A program made the translations under genes and the position numbers. Shown here piece by piece: positions 8,977 to 17,296 of a DNA stretch of 64,000 bases (position 1 is its first letter; each line of letters starts with the position of its first letter). Where the stretch lies: NCBI GenBank assembly GCA_965216445.1, contig OZ244166.1:806001-870000 (forward strand), given 5' to 3'. The notes beneath the pieces are model-generated. The model ran no database searches. It was not told where the DNA came from and saw nothing but the letters and a program-made list of their open reading frames with translations. The stretch comes from MA-ANB-1 sp965216445. Its GTDB lineage: Bacteria; Actinomycetota; Acidimicrobiia; Spongiisociales; ZC4RG35.

Positions 8977-9723
8977 ATGGGTTGGGTTGACACTCACTGC
9001 CATCTTCAACTCGACGAGAGAGATCCCGGCGAGCTTCTGGGAAGAGCCGAAAACATCGACTGGGTTGTCGTTCCCGGCGTCGATCAACAGTCGTCTCGCG
9101 ATGCCGCTGTGCTCGCACACCGCTACGCCGGGCGGGTCTTCGCTTCGGCGGGGCTCCATCCTCACGATGCTCAACGTTGGCCCGAGGAATGCGAAGCCAT
9201 CGTCGGACTGGCCAAGGACGCCGTGGCGATTGGAGAGACGGGACTCGATTTCTATCGGAACCTGGCGCCGCGGTCGGCTCAACTGGACAGCTTTCGCGCC
9301 CAGATCGATCTTGCGGTGGAGATGGACCTCCCGTTGATCGTCCACTGTCGAGACGCGTTTAGCGACGTATTCGAGATTGTTGAGTCCGCGGGTGTGGGGG
9401 AGCGGACTGTGCTTCACTGCTGGACCGGTGGCACCAGATGGACCAAACGCTTTTTGACTCTTGGTGTGATGTTTTCTTTTGCCGGCCCGGTTGCGTTCGA
9501 AACAGGAGACACGATTCGATTGGGTGCGGCCTTGGTCCCGCCCGAACGTGCCCTCGTCGAAACCGACACTCCGTATTTGGCACCGCCACCCCACCGAAGG
9601 GAGGCCAACGAGCCGGCTTGGGTTGCGTTTGTCGGCGAAGCCCTTGCCCGAGTATGGGACCTGCCAGTCGACGAAGTGGCCCGGGTTACCTCGGAGAACG
9701 CGATGCGGACCTTTCGCCCGTGA
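8977..9723 (+). CDS. tatD: TatD-family metal-dependent DNase
   Basis: A 248-residue TIM-barrel hydrolase. Metal ligands are visible in order: DTHCH (residues 5-9), GLHPHD, GETGLDFYR (with the bridging Glu), PLIVHCRDA, LHCWTGG and ETDTPYLAPPPHR. TatD enzymes are Mg2+-dependent 3'-5' exonucleases linked to DNA repair and RNA turnover. The gene opens a coupled run tatD-rsmA-ispE typical of actinobacteria. Its stop overlaps the rsmA GTG by four bases. Confidence 0.93.
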   Translation: MGWVDTHCHLQLDERDPGELLGRAENIDWVVVPGVDQQSSRDAAVLAHRYAGRVFASAGLHPHDAQRWPEECEAIVGLAKDAVAIGETGLDFYRNLAPRSAQLDSFRAQIDLAVEMDLPLIVHCRDAFSDVFEIVESAGVGERTVLHCWTGGTRWTKRFLTLGVMFSFAGPVAFETGDTIRLGAALVPPERALVETDTPYLAPPPHRREANEPAWVAFVGEALARVWDLPVDEVARVTSENAMRTFRP

Positions 9724-10529
9724 CAGCACAAACCAGGTCCGAAATCGCAGAGCTGCTGGAACGGCACGACCTGAGCCCGGTCCATCGGCTGGGTCAACAC
9801 TTTCTGGCCGACGCGAATATCACGCGCAAGATCGTGTCTTTGGCGGCGGTTGGTCCCGGAGACCAAGTACTTGAGATCGGGGCTGGTACCGGGACGCTGT
9901 CCCTCGCCCTCGCCGAAGCAGGTTCTTCAGTTGTGGCTTATGAGATCGACAAAAGGTTGCAACCTCTCCTCGCTGAGGTGGTTGAGGGCCTACCGATCGA
10001 GGTTCGCTTTGAAGACATAACCAAGGTTGACCTGTCTGAAGCTCTGGGGCCAGGTTCGTGGAAGATGGTCGCCAATCTCCCGTACAAAGTCGGCACCCCC
10101 CTGATTCTGGATGCAATGCGAAATCATTCTCGGATCGTTAACTTCGTCGTAATGGTGCAGCGCGAAGTGGCGGATAGATTCTGTGCCAACCCCGGCGGCA
10201 AGGATTACGGATTGCCGTCGGTTGTCACCCAAATCCATACGAATCCGGTACTTGCGTTTCGTGTGCCCCCACAAGTCTTCATCCCGGCACCAAACGTCGA
10301 GTCGGCTGTGGTTGTGATGCCGAGGAGGGAGGCGGCCGCGGGGGCCGAGCGGGCAATCGGACTGGCGGCAGCGGCGTTTGGCCAGAGGAGGAAGATGCTG
10401 CGCAAATCCCTCGCCGGTGTTTTGGAACAGCCGGCCCGCTGCCTCGAAGCTGCCGGCATTCCCGAGACAGCTCGTGCCGAAGAGCTATCACCGGAGATGT
10501 ACATCAAGCTGGCCCAGGTCCAGCAATGA
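9720..10529 (+). CDS. rsmA: 16S rRNA (adenine1518/1519-N6)-dimethyltransferase
   Basis: A 269-residue KsgA/RsmA enzyme that dimethylates two adjacent adenines in helix 45 of 16S rRNA during 30S maturation. The order is canonical: LGQHFLAD, SAM motif VLEIGAGTGTLSLALAEAG, YEIDKR acidic loop, catalytic motif NLPYKVGTPLI, then IPAPNVESAVVVM and a C-terminal helical domain ending FGQRRKMLRKSL. The GTG at 9720 gives normal length; the frame is open upstream only because it shadows tatD. Confidence 0.96.
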   Translation: MTAQTRSEIAELLERHDLSPVHRLGQHFLADANITRKIVSLAAVGPGDQVLEIGAGTGTLSLALAEAGSSVVAYEIDKRLQPLLAEVVEGLPIEVRFEDITKVDLSEALGPGSWKMVANLPYKVGTPLILDAMRNHSRIVNFVVMVQREVADRFCANPGGKDYGLPSVVTQIHTNPVLAFRVPPQVFIPAPNVESAVVVMPRREAAAGAERAIGLAAAAFGQRRKMLRKSLAGVLEQPARCLEAAGIPETARAEELSPEMYIKLAQVQQ

Positions 10530-11377
10530 GACTGGTTGCGCCGGCCAAGATCAACCTGAGTCTTCTCGTTTCGTCACGGGACGAGACTGGTTTCCACCCC
10601 CTCCGCTCCCTGGTACAGACGATCGATCGGTGTGACACCCTCGACGTCGAGGAGTCCGAAAAGGACGAACTCGGCGTTGTAGATGATGCAGCGCCGGTCG
10701 AGGACAATCTGGTGTGGAAGGCCGTCAGCGTCGTCAGGGAGCAATTCGAAGTGGCTCCGATTGCGATGAAGCTGGCCAAACAGATCCCGATGGAAGCCGG
10801 CCTCGGCGGTGGATCGACTGATGCCGCGGCCGCCCTCGTTGCGGCGCTGGCTCTTGCCGGTCAACCTCCGTCATTGGCGGCCGGGATGGCCCAGAAGGTC
10901 GGCGCCGACGTGGCTTTCCCTCTCGTCGGCGGAACCGCTGAGATGACCGGATACGGCGAGGTAGTCAACCGAGTTTCCTCTCTCGACGGCTTCGCACTGG
11001 CTGTCGTGGTGCCCGACTTCGGGTTGTCCACGCCCGATGTCTATCGGGTCTGGGACGAGCTTGGCGAACCCGTCGGATTTGACGTGCCGGACCGTTTTCT
11101 GCCCCCGCAGCTGCGGCATGGATACCCGATCAGGAATGATCTCTTCCGGGCCGCAGTCGAGATCGAACCTCGTCTGGGCGACTTCGTGTCTGATGTTGCA
11201 GCCCTCTGGGATAGCGCAGTCCTCATGACCGGGTCCGGAACAGCATGTTTCGGCTTCTTCTCCAGCAAGGAGGAGGCCGCGGCGGCGGCGGCGGGAGTTT
11301 CTGGTACCAGGGCGGCCTTCGGTGCGAGCCTTCGTGACCGCGGTGTCGAAGCTATCGATTCAATCTCAGATTCTTAG
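10526..11377 (+). CDS. ispE: 4-diphosphocytidyl-2-C-methyl-D-erythritol kinase
   Basis: A 283-residue GHMP kinase of the non-mevalonate isoprenoid pathway, phosphorylating CDP-ME. Motifs are PAKINLSL at the N-terminus, the ATP loop PMEAGLGGGSTDAAAAL near residues 90-105, and the third GHMP motif LMTGSGTACFGFF near 230. It starts inside the rsmA stop (ATGA). Its last codons (AIDSISDS) are the seed of the 108-bp triplication that follows, so the repeat unit starts inside this gene. Confidence 0.95.
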   Translation: MRLVAPAKINLSLLVSSRDETGFHPLRSLVQTIDRCDTLDVEESEKDELGVVDDAAPVEDNLVWKAVSVVREQFEVAPIAMKLAKQIPMEAGLGGGSTDAAAALVAALALAGQPPSLAAGMAQKVGADVAFPLVGGTAEMTGYGEVVNRVSSLDGFALAVVVPDFGLSTPDVYRVWDELGEPVGFDVPDRFLPPQLRHGYPIRNDLFRAAVEIEPRLGDFVSDVAALWDSAVLMTGSGTACFGFFSSKEEAAAAAAGVSGTRAAFGASLRDRGVEAIDSISDS

Positions 11378-11407
11378 GTGTGTCAGTTAGTCTTTTGCGC
11401 GTCCCTT

Positions 11408-11459
11408 TGGGGGATGGTGTAACCGGTAGCACAATCAGGCCTGCGGTCCTGTAAGAGTG
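11408..11459 (+). pseudogene. 5' partial tRNA-Gln-like copy (unit 1)
   Basis: The first 25 bases equal the acceptor 5' strand and D arm of the intact tRNA-Gln at 11624. The anticodon arm differs: CAGG and CCTG flank an 8-base loop (CCTGCGGT) in place of the normal 7-base loop. The T arm and acceptor 3' strand are absent, replaced by a copy of the ispE end. It cannot fold into a tRNA. Confidence 0.8.
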
Positions 11460-11515
11460 CTATCGACTCAATCTCAGTTTCGTAGGTGTGTCAGTTAGTC
11501 TTTTGCGCGTCCCTT

Positions 11516-11567
11516 TGGGGGATGGTGTAACCGGTAGCACAATCAGGCCTGCGGTCCTGTAAGAGTG
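11516..11567 (+). pseudogene. 5' partial tRNA-Gln-like copy (unit 2)
   Basis: Identical in structure to the partial copy 108 bp upstream: acceptor 5' strand, D arm and an 8-base anticodon loop, with no T arm or 3' acceptor strand. It ends at the same joint to an ispE-derived stretch. Confidence 0.8.
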
Positions 11568-11623
11568 CTATCGACTCAATCTCAGTTTCGTAGGTGTGTC
11601 AGTTAGTCTTTTGCGCGTCCCTT

Positions 11624-11695
11624 TGGGGGATGGTGTAACCGGTAGCACGGCAGGTTTTGGTCCTGTAAGAGTGGGTTCGAGTCCTGCTCCCCCAG
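11624..11695 (+). tRNA. tRNA-Gln (anticodon UUG)
   Basis: A complete 72-base cloverleaf. The acceptor stem TGGGGGA pairs with TCCCCCA; the D arm has GTG/CAC. The anticodon stem GCAGG/CCTGT holds the loop TTTTGGT, giving anticodon TTG (reads CAA). The T arm GTGGG-TTCGAGT-CCTGC is normal, and the discriminator base is G, as expected for glutamine. CCA is not encoded. It lies just upstream of glmU. Confidence 0.93.
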
Positions 11696-11716
11696 CGTTC
11701 GTTCAGGAAGGCTGAA

Positions 11717-13105
11717 TTGCCAACTCATGTGATCGTCCTGGCCGCCGGCCAGGGCAAAAGAATGATGTCGCAGTTGCCCAAGGTGGCTCACACAGCTGCA
11801 GGCAAGTCACTCATCAGCTGGGTCCTGCAAGCGGTCGCCCCCGTGAGTCCCACCAGCACTGTTGTGGTGCTCGGGCACGGTGCGCCGGTAGTCCGGCCGA
11901 TCTTGGAAGACGGTGTCATCGTATCCATCCAGGAAGAGCAGCTGGGCACCGGTCATGCGACCCAGGTTGGTCTCTCCGGTTTGGGAAAACTCGACCCTGA
12001 CGACACGGTGGTGGTTCTCAACGGCGACATGCCACTGCTGACGCCCGAGCTCGTTGGTCGGCTTGCGAATCGCGACAGCGCTACGGCGGCCATGATCGTG
12101 ACAACCGTGTTGGAAAACCCGTCTGGTTACGGCCGGATAATTCGTCAGGATGGATCTGTCGTAGGCATAGTTGAAGACCGCGACTGCTCGGCTGCGCAAC
12201 GCGAAATCAACGAAATCAACGCTGGCGTCTATGGATTCAAAGTCAAAGATCTGACGGAGGCGTTAGACAGGGTCGATCGAGACAATGCCCAGGGCGAGTT
12301 CTATTTGACAGATGTAATCGGGATTCTTGCGGCGGAAGGTGCGAGACTGGAAGCTGTCACCGTCGATGAGGAAGAGGTGGTTGGTATCAACTCGCAGGAT
12401 CAGCTGGCCGACGCTCGAATGAAGTTGCAGCAACGTATCAACCGCGGTCACCTCGAAGCCGGCGTGAAGATCATCGATCCGACGCGGACATACATCGATG
12501 AGGCTGTCGTCATCGCCCCCGGAGCCGTGATCTATCCAGGCGTTCATCTCGAAGGCACCACGGAAGTAGGTGCTGACGCTCAGATCGGGCCAGATGTATT
12601 TGCTGTGGACACAACCGTCGGCGACGGGAGTGTGGTGTGGTACTCCGTGCTCCGATCGGCTGAGATTGGAGCGAATTGCGAGGTTGGGCCTTACGCCTCA
12701 CTACGGCCCGGCACCGTCCTCAAGGACAATTCCAAGGCAGGCACCTTTGTCGAGGCCAAGAACACGGTGATCGGGGAGGGTTCCAAGGCACCGCATCTGA
12801 CCTACCTTGGGGACGCAACAATCGGCAAGAAGGTCAACATCGGGGCGGGAACCATCACGTGCAACTTCGACGGCTATGAGAAGCACCAAACCGTGATCGG
12901 CGACGAAGCGTTCATCGGATCGGACACCATGTTGGTGGCTCCGGTCTCGGTAGGCGATCGAGCAATCACGGGGGCAGGTTCGGCGATCACGCGGGATGTC
13001 GAAGCGGACGCCCTGTCGGTGGAACGAAGCGACCAGAAGACCATCCCCGGCTACGCTCGTCGCCGGGCCGAACGGCAAGCTGCGAAGAAGTCTGAGGAGG
13101 CTTAG
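11717..13105 (+). CDS. glmU: bifunctional UDP-GlcNAc pyrophosphorylase / GlcN-1-P acetyltransferase
   Basis: A 462-residue enzyme making UDP-GlcNAc for peptidoglycan. The N-terminal uridyltransferase shows LAAGQGKRMMSQLPK (usually GTRM; Lys replaces Thr here), the EEQLGTGHA block and LNGDMPLL. The C-terminal left-handed beta helix has hexapeptide repeats and the acetyltransferase segment APHLTYLGDATIGKKVNIGAG with the catalytic His. The TTG start at 11717 follows AGGAAGG at proper spacing. It is followed without a gap by prs. Confidence 0.96.
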   Translation: MPTHVIVLAAGQGKRMMSQLPKVAHTAAGKSLISWVLQAVAPVSPTSTVVVLGHGAPVVRPILEDGVIVSIQEEQLGTGHATQVGLSGLGKLDPDDTVVVLNGDMPLLTPELVGRLANRDSATAAMIVTTVLENPSGYGRIIRQDGSVVGIVEDRDCSAAQREINEINAGVYGFKVKDLTEALDRVDRDNAQGEFYLTDVIGILAAEGARLEAVTVDEEEVVGINSQDQLADARMKLQQRINRGHLEAGVKIIDPTRTYIDEAVVIAPGAVIYPGVHLEGTTEVGADAQIGPDVFAVDTTVGDGSVVWYSVLRSAEIGANCEVGPYASLRPGTVLKDNSKAGTFVEAKNTVIGEGSKAPHLTYLGDATIGKKVNIGAGTITCNFDGYEKHQTVIGDEAFIGSDTMLVAPVSVGDRAITGAGSAITRDVEADALSVERSDQKTIPGYARRRAERQAAKKSEEA

Positions 13106-14080
13106 GTGGACATTGTCTCGCGCAACCGAATGATGCTCTTCTCCGGAAGTGCAAACGTTCCTTTGGGTGAGGAAGTTGCGGAGTTTGTCGGGCTCCCGCT
13201 GGGCAAGCTCGAGCTTTCCCAATTCGCAAACGGTGAGCTATACGCCCGTCCCGGTGAGTCAGTCCGAGGCTCCGACTGTTACGTGATTCAGAGCCATAGC
13301 CAGCCGGTCAACGACAACATCATGGAGCAGCTCATCACGATCGATGCGTTGCGTCGCGCTTCAGCTCGAAGAATCACTGCGGTGATGCCGTTCTACGGTT
13401 ATTCGCGTCAGGACAAGAAGGTGCTCCCGAGAGAGCCGATTACAGCGAGGTTGGTTGGTGACCTGTTCATGACAGCAGGGGCTGACCGTTTGGTTTCGGT
13501 GGACCTGCACACCGGTCAGCTCCAGGGTTTCATCCAGAAACCGTTTGATCACTTGACCGCCATCCCGATGATCGCTGACTACGTGTCGCAGCAAATCGAT
13601 GGTCGGATTGCCGTGCTTTCGCCAGACGCGGGTGGTGTGAAGCGTGCGGAACGTTACGCACGTCGCCTTGGTGACGCGTCAGTGGCCTTCATCTATAAGC
13701 GGCGCGACCCCAGCGAACACAACGTATCGCAGGCGCTGTCCATGGCCGGGCGGGTCAAGGACAAACATGTTGTGATCGTCGACGACATGATCGACACGGC
13801 TGGCACCGTCTGCAATGCGGCCGAGATGATGCGGGAATACGGCGCTTTGAGCGTGAGAATCGCGGCCACACATGCAATTCTCTCCGACCCTGCGATAGAC
13901 CGAATCAAGAACGCACCGATCGAAGAAGTGATTATCACCAACACCCTCCCTGTGAGCCCTGATGCACTGGCGCTGGACAAGGTGAAGGTGCTTTCGATTG
14001 CACCGATCCTGTCAGAGGCGCTCCAAGCCATTTTCATGGACTCCTCTGTGTCTGAGATCTTTTTGGGCGACAACGTCTAA
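13106..14080 (+). CDS. prs: ribose-phosphate pyrophosphokinase (PRPP synthase)
   Basis: A 324-residue class I PRPP synthase, forming PRPP from ribose-5-phosphate and ATP for nucleotide, His and Trp synthesis. Motifs are FANGE, the regulatory/ATP loop YSRQDKK, SVDLHTGQLQGF, SPDAGGVKRAERYA, KRRDPSEHN flexible loop, and the PRPP loop VIVDDMIDTAGT. The GTG start directly follows the glmU stop, with GAGGAGG upstream inside glmU. The glmU-prs pairing is common in Gram-positive bacteria. Confidence 0.96.
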   Translation: MDIVSRNRMMLFSGSANVPLGEEVAEFVGLPLGKLELSQFANGELYARPGESVRGSDCYVIQSHSQPVNDNIMEQLITIDALRRASARRITAVMPFYGYSRQDKKVLPREPITARLVGDLFMTAGADRLVSVDLHTGQLQGFIQKPFDHLTAIPMIADYVSQQIDGRIAVLSPDAGGVKRAERYARRLGDASVAFIYKRRDPSEHNVSQALSMAGRVKDKHVVIVDDMIDTAGTVCNAAEMMREYGALSVRIAATHAILSDPAIDRIKNAPIEEVIITNTLPVSPDALALDKVKVLSIAPILSEALQAIFMDSSVSEIFLGDNV

Positions 14081-14121
14081 GAGATTCCGGTTTAGTCCAC
14101 CCTTTCCTACACTCCAACATC

Positions 14122-15489
14122 GTGAGTGCTCGTCATCGTCAACCGGTCACACCGGCCCAGGCCAGAGTTCGTGCCCTAGTCATTGGTCTGGTAGCACTGT
14201 TTGTTGTCGTCTTTCTGTTCCTCCGCAGTGAGGGTCGCGAGGGTTCCTCGGATACCACCGCACCTGTGGCCGGCGAAACCACAACCACCGCGGGCAGCGT
14301 CACTTCGTCCACCGCAGGGGACACGTCGACAACGACGCCTGGGGACAGTTCAACGAGCAGCGTGTCCAATCTGCCGCCTCTCCAAGGAGTGACTCTCGAA
14401 GTCGTGTACGACAGCCCCAACCTCGCTGACGACGTCAAGCTGAGACAGCCGATCGCGGCGGTCTCACCACCTGGCGACAATCGCCTCTTTATCGCCCAAC
14501 GGGGTGGGGTCATTCGGATTCTCGATGAAAACTACGAAAGACTCGACCCGCCTTTCCTTGCGATCGATGACCGGGTCCTTGCGGGAGGGATCGAGCAGGG
14601 TCTCCTGGGCCTGGCTTTCCATCCTGACTACGCGACGAACGGCAGGTTCTTCGTTTACTACACGGACAAGGGTGGACGAAGGCAGCTATCCGAGTTCGCC
14701 GTGTCCTCCACAAACCCCAATCGTGCCGACCCCGATTCAGAAAAGGTCCTTTTTGAGTTTGAGCAACCTGAGGACGCCACGGATATCCGACACTACGGAG
14801 GCCAGCTGGCGTTCGGCCCCGACGGATATCTGTACACCTCTCAGGGCGATGGAGCCGACTCCCGGGACCAGGGTCAGGACCCGAACACCATGTTTGCCGC
14901 CGTGTCACGTCTCGACGTGGACAGCGGCGACCCGTACGGGATACCTCCGGAGAACCCTTTCGTGTCCGGTGGAGGCGCTCCGGAGGTTTGGGCATACGGT
15001 CTCCGTAACCCGTGGAGGTTCGCGATCGATCCGGTGGACAATCTGATCTATATCGCAGACGTCGGGCACGCTGACCAAGAAGAGATCAACGTGGTCTCAA
15101 TCAACGAAGGTGGGTTCAACTTCGGCTGGTCCGACATCGAAGGAACCCGCTGTTTCCACGTACAGGACTGCGATCTGTCGTTGTATACCCTCCCCGTGAT
15201 CACCTATCTCCATGGATCTGAGCCGGACCAGGGTTGTTCGATAACCGGAGGACAGGTCTATCGGGGGAGTGAGATACCCGAATTGGACGGGACGTACTTC
15301 TACAGCGACTGGTGTACTCAGTGGATCAAGTCTTTCAAGTATGTCGACGGGCAGGTCACGGAGGAGAAAGACTGGACTTCTGAACTCGGAACAATCGGCC
15401 AGATCAACTCATTCGGTCTTCGCGGCGACGGAGAGCTTTTTGCGGTCACCCATGACGGTGTCGTCGCCAAACTGACCGCTATTCGTTAG
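14122..15489 (+). CDS. PQQ-dependent aldose sugar dehydrogenase-like protein, membrane anchored
   Basis: A 455-residue protein with an N-terminal transmembrane segment (about 16-34), a Ser/Thr-rich linker, then a soluble glucose/sorbosone dehydrogenase beta propeller. Typical pieces are PIAAVSPPGDNRLFIAQRGG, GLLGLAFHPDYATNGRFFVYY, HYGGQLAFGPDGYLY, YGLRNPWRF, IADVGHADQEEINV and SITGGQVYRGSEIPELDGTY. The family oxidises sugars at the cell surface with PQQ, though many members are untested. It overlaps the opposite-strand LysM gene by 11 bases. Confidence 0.85.
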   Translation: MSARHRQPVTPAQARVRALVIGLVALFVVVFLFLRSEGREGSSDTTAPVAGETTTTAGSVTSSTAGDTSTTTPGDSSTSSVSNLPPLQGVTLEVVYDSPNLADDVKLRQPIAAVSPPGDNRLFIAQRGGVIRILDENYERLDPPFLAIDDRVLAGGIEQGLLGLAFHPDYATNGRFFVYYTDKGGRRQLSEFAVSSTNPNRADPDSEKVLFEFEQPEDATDIRHYGGQLAFGPDGYLYTSQGDGADSRDQGQDPNTMFAAVSRLDVDSGDPYGIPPENPFVSGGGAPEVWAYGLRNPWRFAIDPVDNLIYIADVGHADQEEINVVSINEGGFNFGWSDIEGTRCFHVQDCDLSLYTLPVITYLHGSEPDQGCSITGGQVYRGSEIPELDGTYFYSDWCTQWIKSFKYVDGQVTEEKDWTSELGTIGQINSFGLRGDGELFAVTHDGVVAKLTAIR

Positions 15490-15814
15490 ACGGTTCCGGG
15501 AGGATCACGACCTCGCCTGGGTAAATGAGGTCTGGATTCCCCGACCTCAGTGCGGCTACGTTGAGGTCTATCGTCTTTCGCCAATAGGGAACAATCTCCC
15601 GAGCCCGCGCGGCTCGGTCGAGTTCCTGAGTGAGCGCCCTCTCCGAGATCGCCCAGAGATGGTCCCCCGGAACCACAACAACGCTTCGTTCCGGTGACTC
15701 GGCGAACGGACTGATCGGGACGTAGCCGGGCTCCACCCTTTGGTTCGCCGTCGCCAGTGTCGAAAGCACGAAGAGCCCGCCGGTGAGGATCACGAGTAGC
15801 CAGGTCCGCGACAT
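15479..15814 (-). CDS. LysM-domain protein
   Basis: A 111-residue protein with an N-terminal hydrophobic segment (signal anchor or signal peptide, about 3-22). A single LysM domain follows (VVPGDHLWAISERAL..WRKTIDLNVAALRSGNPDLIYPGEVVILP). LysM binds GlcNAc-containing glycans, so this is probably a cell-wall-associated protein. The ATG at 15814 has GGAG upstream and begins the signal; a longer frame upstream is ignored. Confidence 0.85.
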   Translation of the reverse strand: MSRTWLLVILTGGLFVLSTLATANQRVEPGYVPISPFAESPERSVVVVPGDHLWAISERALTQELDRAARAREIVPYWRKTIDLNVAALRSGNPDLIYPGEVVILPEPSNE

Positions 15815-15884
15815 AGCTCCAACGTATGAGATCAAGTGAACGTTGGGAAGGGGGTTACGATCAGTGGAAGTCGACAGATTTGGA

Positions 15885-16121
15885 ATGGACATGGTCAAAG
15901 TAAGAATCGGTGTTGCCGAGTCGAGCAAGCTCGTTGAGCTCGAGGTGGACGACGTCAAGAAATTCAAAGCGGGTCTGGAGTCGGCAGTCGCCGATGGTCA
16001 CGTGTCTTGGGTCACCGATGTGAAGGGCAAGGAAGTCGGCATCCCTGCCGGAAAAATCGCTTACGTTGAAGTCGAGTCTGAAGAGTCGGAGAGAGCCGTC
16101 GGCTTCGCTCCTGCGGTCTAG
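15885..16121 (+). CDS. DUF3107 family protein
   Basis: A 78-residue actinobacterial protein with the opening KVRIGVAESSKLVELEVDD and closing GKEVGIPAGKIAYVEVE segments of DUF3107. The family has no known function and is nearly confined to Actinomycetota, so it is a useful taxonomic hint. Start choice is uncertain: ATG 15885, ATG 15891, or GTG 15864, which has the purine-rich GGGAAGGGGG about ten bases upstream. A strong terminator follows. Confidence 0.85.
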   Translation: MDMVKVRIGVAESSKLVELEVDDVKKFKAGLESAVADGHVSWVTDVKGKEVGIPAGKIAYVEVESEESERAVGFAPAV

Positions 16122-16128
16122 CGATCGC

Positions 16129-16165
16129 AAAAAAAAAAAACACCCTCCAATCCGGAGGGTGTTTT
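16129..16165. terminator. bidirectional intrinsic terminator between DUF3107 gene and whiB
   Basis: AAAACACCCTCC pairs with GGAGGGTGTTTT across a five-base loop (stem arms 16137-16148 and 16154-16165). An A12 run on the left becomes a T run for the minus strand. Both convergent genes end within 16 bases, so the one hairpin can stop both. Confidence 0.92.
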
Positions 16166-16176
16166 GCCTTCAATCC

Positions 16177-16452
16177 TCAGGCAGAACGCCGACGACGTTC
16201 GGCGAGCCAACGCTTGCGGAGGCGACGGCGGTCGTCCTCGGCATAGCCGCCCCAGACACCAGATTCCTGATTTGTCTCGAGCGCGTACTGCAGGCAGTCT
16301 TCCTGAACCATGCAGGTAGAGCAGATGGCAATCGCTGATTCGATCTGCTCGATCGCGGGACCAGTGGTCCCTACCGGAAAGAAGAGGGTTGGTTCGGAGT
16401 CCTTACAAGACGCAAGGTCTCTCCAGTCAGTGGTGATTGTTGTTGTTAACAC
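16177..16452 (-). CDS. whiB: WhiB-family iron-sulfur transcription factor
   Basis: A 91-residue WhiB-like regulator. Four cysteines (C16, C44, C47, C53) hold a [4Fe-4S] cluster, followed by the GVWGG turn (65-69) and a basic tail RRRLRKRWLAERRRR that contacts DNA. The family senses NO and O2 and binds the major sigma factor; it is confined to actinobacteria and their phages. Start GTG at 16452 with AAGGAA upstream. A perfect CRP-type palindrome lies 18 bp upstream of the start. Confidence 0.95.
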   Translation of the reverse strand: MLTTTITTDWRDLASCKDSEPTLFFPVGTTGPAIEQIESAIAICSTCMVQEDCLQYALETNQESGVWGGYAEDDRRRLRKRWLAERRRRSA

Positions 16453-16469
16453 GAATTATTCCTTGTGTT

Positions 16470-16485
16470 TGTGATCTTTTTCACA
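16470..16485. promoter_or_regulatory. CRP/FNR-type palindrome upstream of whiB
   Basis: TGTGA-TCTTTT-TCACA, a perfect match to the CRP consensus TGTGA-N6-TCACA, extended by one further base pair on each side (T/A). It lies 18-33 bp before the whiB start. No convincing -10/-35 pair could be placed, so activation or repression cannot be told. Confidence 0.65.
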
Positions 16486-16591
16486 AGACAGGCCACAAGA
16501 ATGCGGCGGTTTTCAGAGGATGCAGATCCGAATTTAGTGGTCTTGTCTCGAGTTGTAAACGAGTTTCTATGATTTCTCCGAATATTCTCCG

Positions 16592-17296
16592 ATGAGCGGC
16601 CCGACCCAGGTTGTCGGGCATCGCGGTTGGCCAACCAGATTCCCGGACAATTCTCTGGCGGGTTTCTACGCCGCGGCGCCGGTTTGTGATGCCATTGAGC
16701 TCGACGTTCGACGATCGAAAGACGGGAAGCTAGTCCTTTCTCACGATCCGACGATCGGCGGTCTCGTCGTCGCCGACACTAATTGGGAAGTCCTCGCCGA
16801 AGTCGATCTCGGCGTTGGCTCCAAGCCATGTCTGCTCGACGAGGCGCTATCGGCTTTGCCGGACACTCCAATCCTCCTAGAGGTGAAGAATTCACCCAAC
16901 GAGACGGGGTATGAGCCCGATCACCGCCTTGCGCTCGAGGCCGCCCAACGGGCGCGCCCGTTCGACGCCCTGATCTCCTTCAATTGGTCTACGGCCGATA
17001 CCGTCAAACGTGTTTTCCCGGACCTGCGGACCGGGGTAAACGTCGGACTTCTCGGTGACCTCGACGAAGGCATCCGTCATAGCTTGGACGTCGGACATGA
17101 GCTGGTGGTTCCACACTTCCAGAAGGTTCTTGCCCGGACCGGGGAGTTTGAAGGTGCGCCGGAGATCTTTGTGTGGTCCGATGAGAAAGGGGAAACGTTT
17201 GCGTCAACGGTGGAAGAGTTGGTGTCTCAGGGTGTGTCAGGCATCATTACCGACGACCCTCAAATCACCCGAGAATCACTACGGAGCCAGTCATGA
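16592..17296 (+). CDS. glycerophosphodiester phosphodiesterase family protein
   Basis: A 234-residue TIM-barrel enzyme, shorter than usual for GDPD. Metal and catalytic residues are seen in VVGHRGWPTRFPDNSLAGF (HRG and E/D-N), AIELDVRRSKDGKLVLSHDPTI (ELD, HD), LLEVKN and VFVWSD-like IFVWSDEKGE, then GVSGIITDDP. The family hydrolyses glycerophosphodiesters to glycerol-3-phosphate and an alcohol. In EN of the usual motif, Asp replaces Glu. The stop overlaps the next ATG by four bases. Confidence 0.9.
   Translation: MSGPTQVVGHRGWPTRFPDNSLAGFYAAAPVCDAIELDVRRSKDGKLVLSHDPTIGGLVVADTNWEVLAEVDLGVGSKPCLLDEALSALPDTPILLEVKNSPNETGYEPDHRLALEAAQRARPFDALISFNWSTADTVKRVFPDLRTGVNVGLLGDLDEGIRHSLDVGHELVVPHFQKVLARTGEFEGAPEIFVWSDEKGETFASTVEELVSQGVSGIITDDPQITRESLRSQS

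Larger units (their letters stand above)
11351..11648 (+). repeat. 108-bp tandem triplication spanning ispE end and tRNA-Gln 5' half
   Basis: Units begin at 11351, 11459 and 11567, exactly 108 bp apart. Units 1 and 2 differ at only a few bases near the ispE end. Unit 3 follows them through the D arm of the tRNA (to about 11648) and then diverges into the intact tRNA-Gln. Each unit contains the last ispE codons or a copy of them, a shared leader, and the first two thirds of a tRNA. The joint fuses the tRNA variable loop (GAGTG) directly to CTATCG of ispE. Confidence 0.9.

Noticed and set aside
11408..11567. Two additional functional tRNA-Gln genes
   Set aside because: Both lack the T arm and 3' acceptor strand and have an 8-base anticodon loop.
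16129..16140. A12 run as a slippage or assembly artefact
   Set aside because: It forms the outer arm of a good bidirectional terminator.
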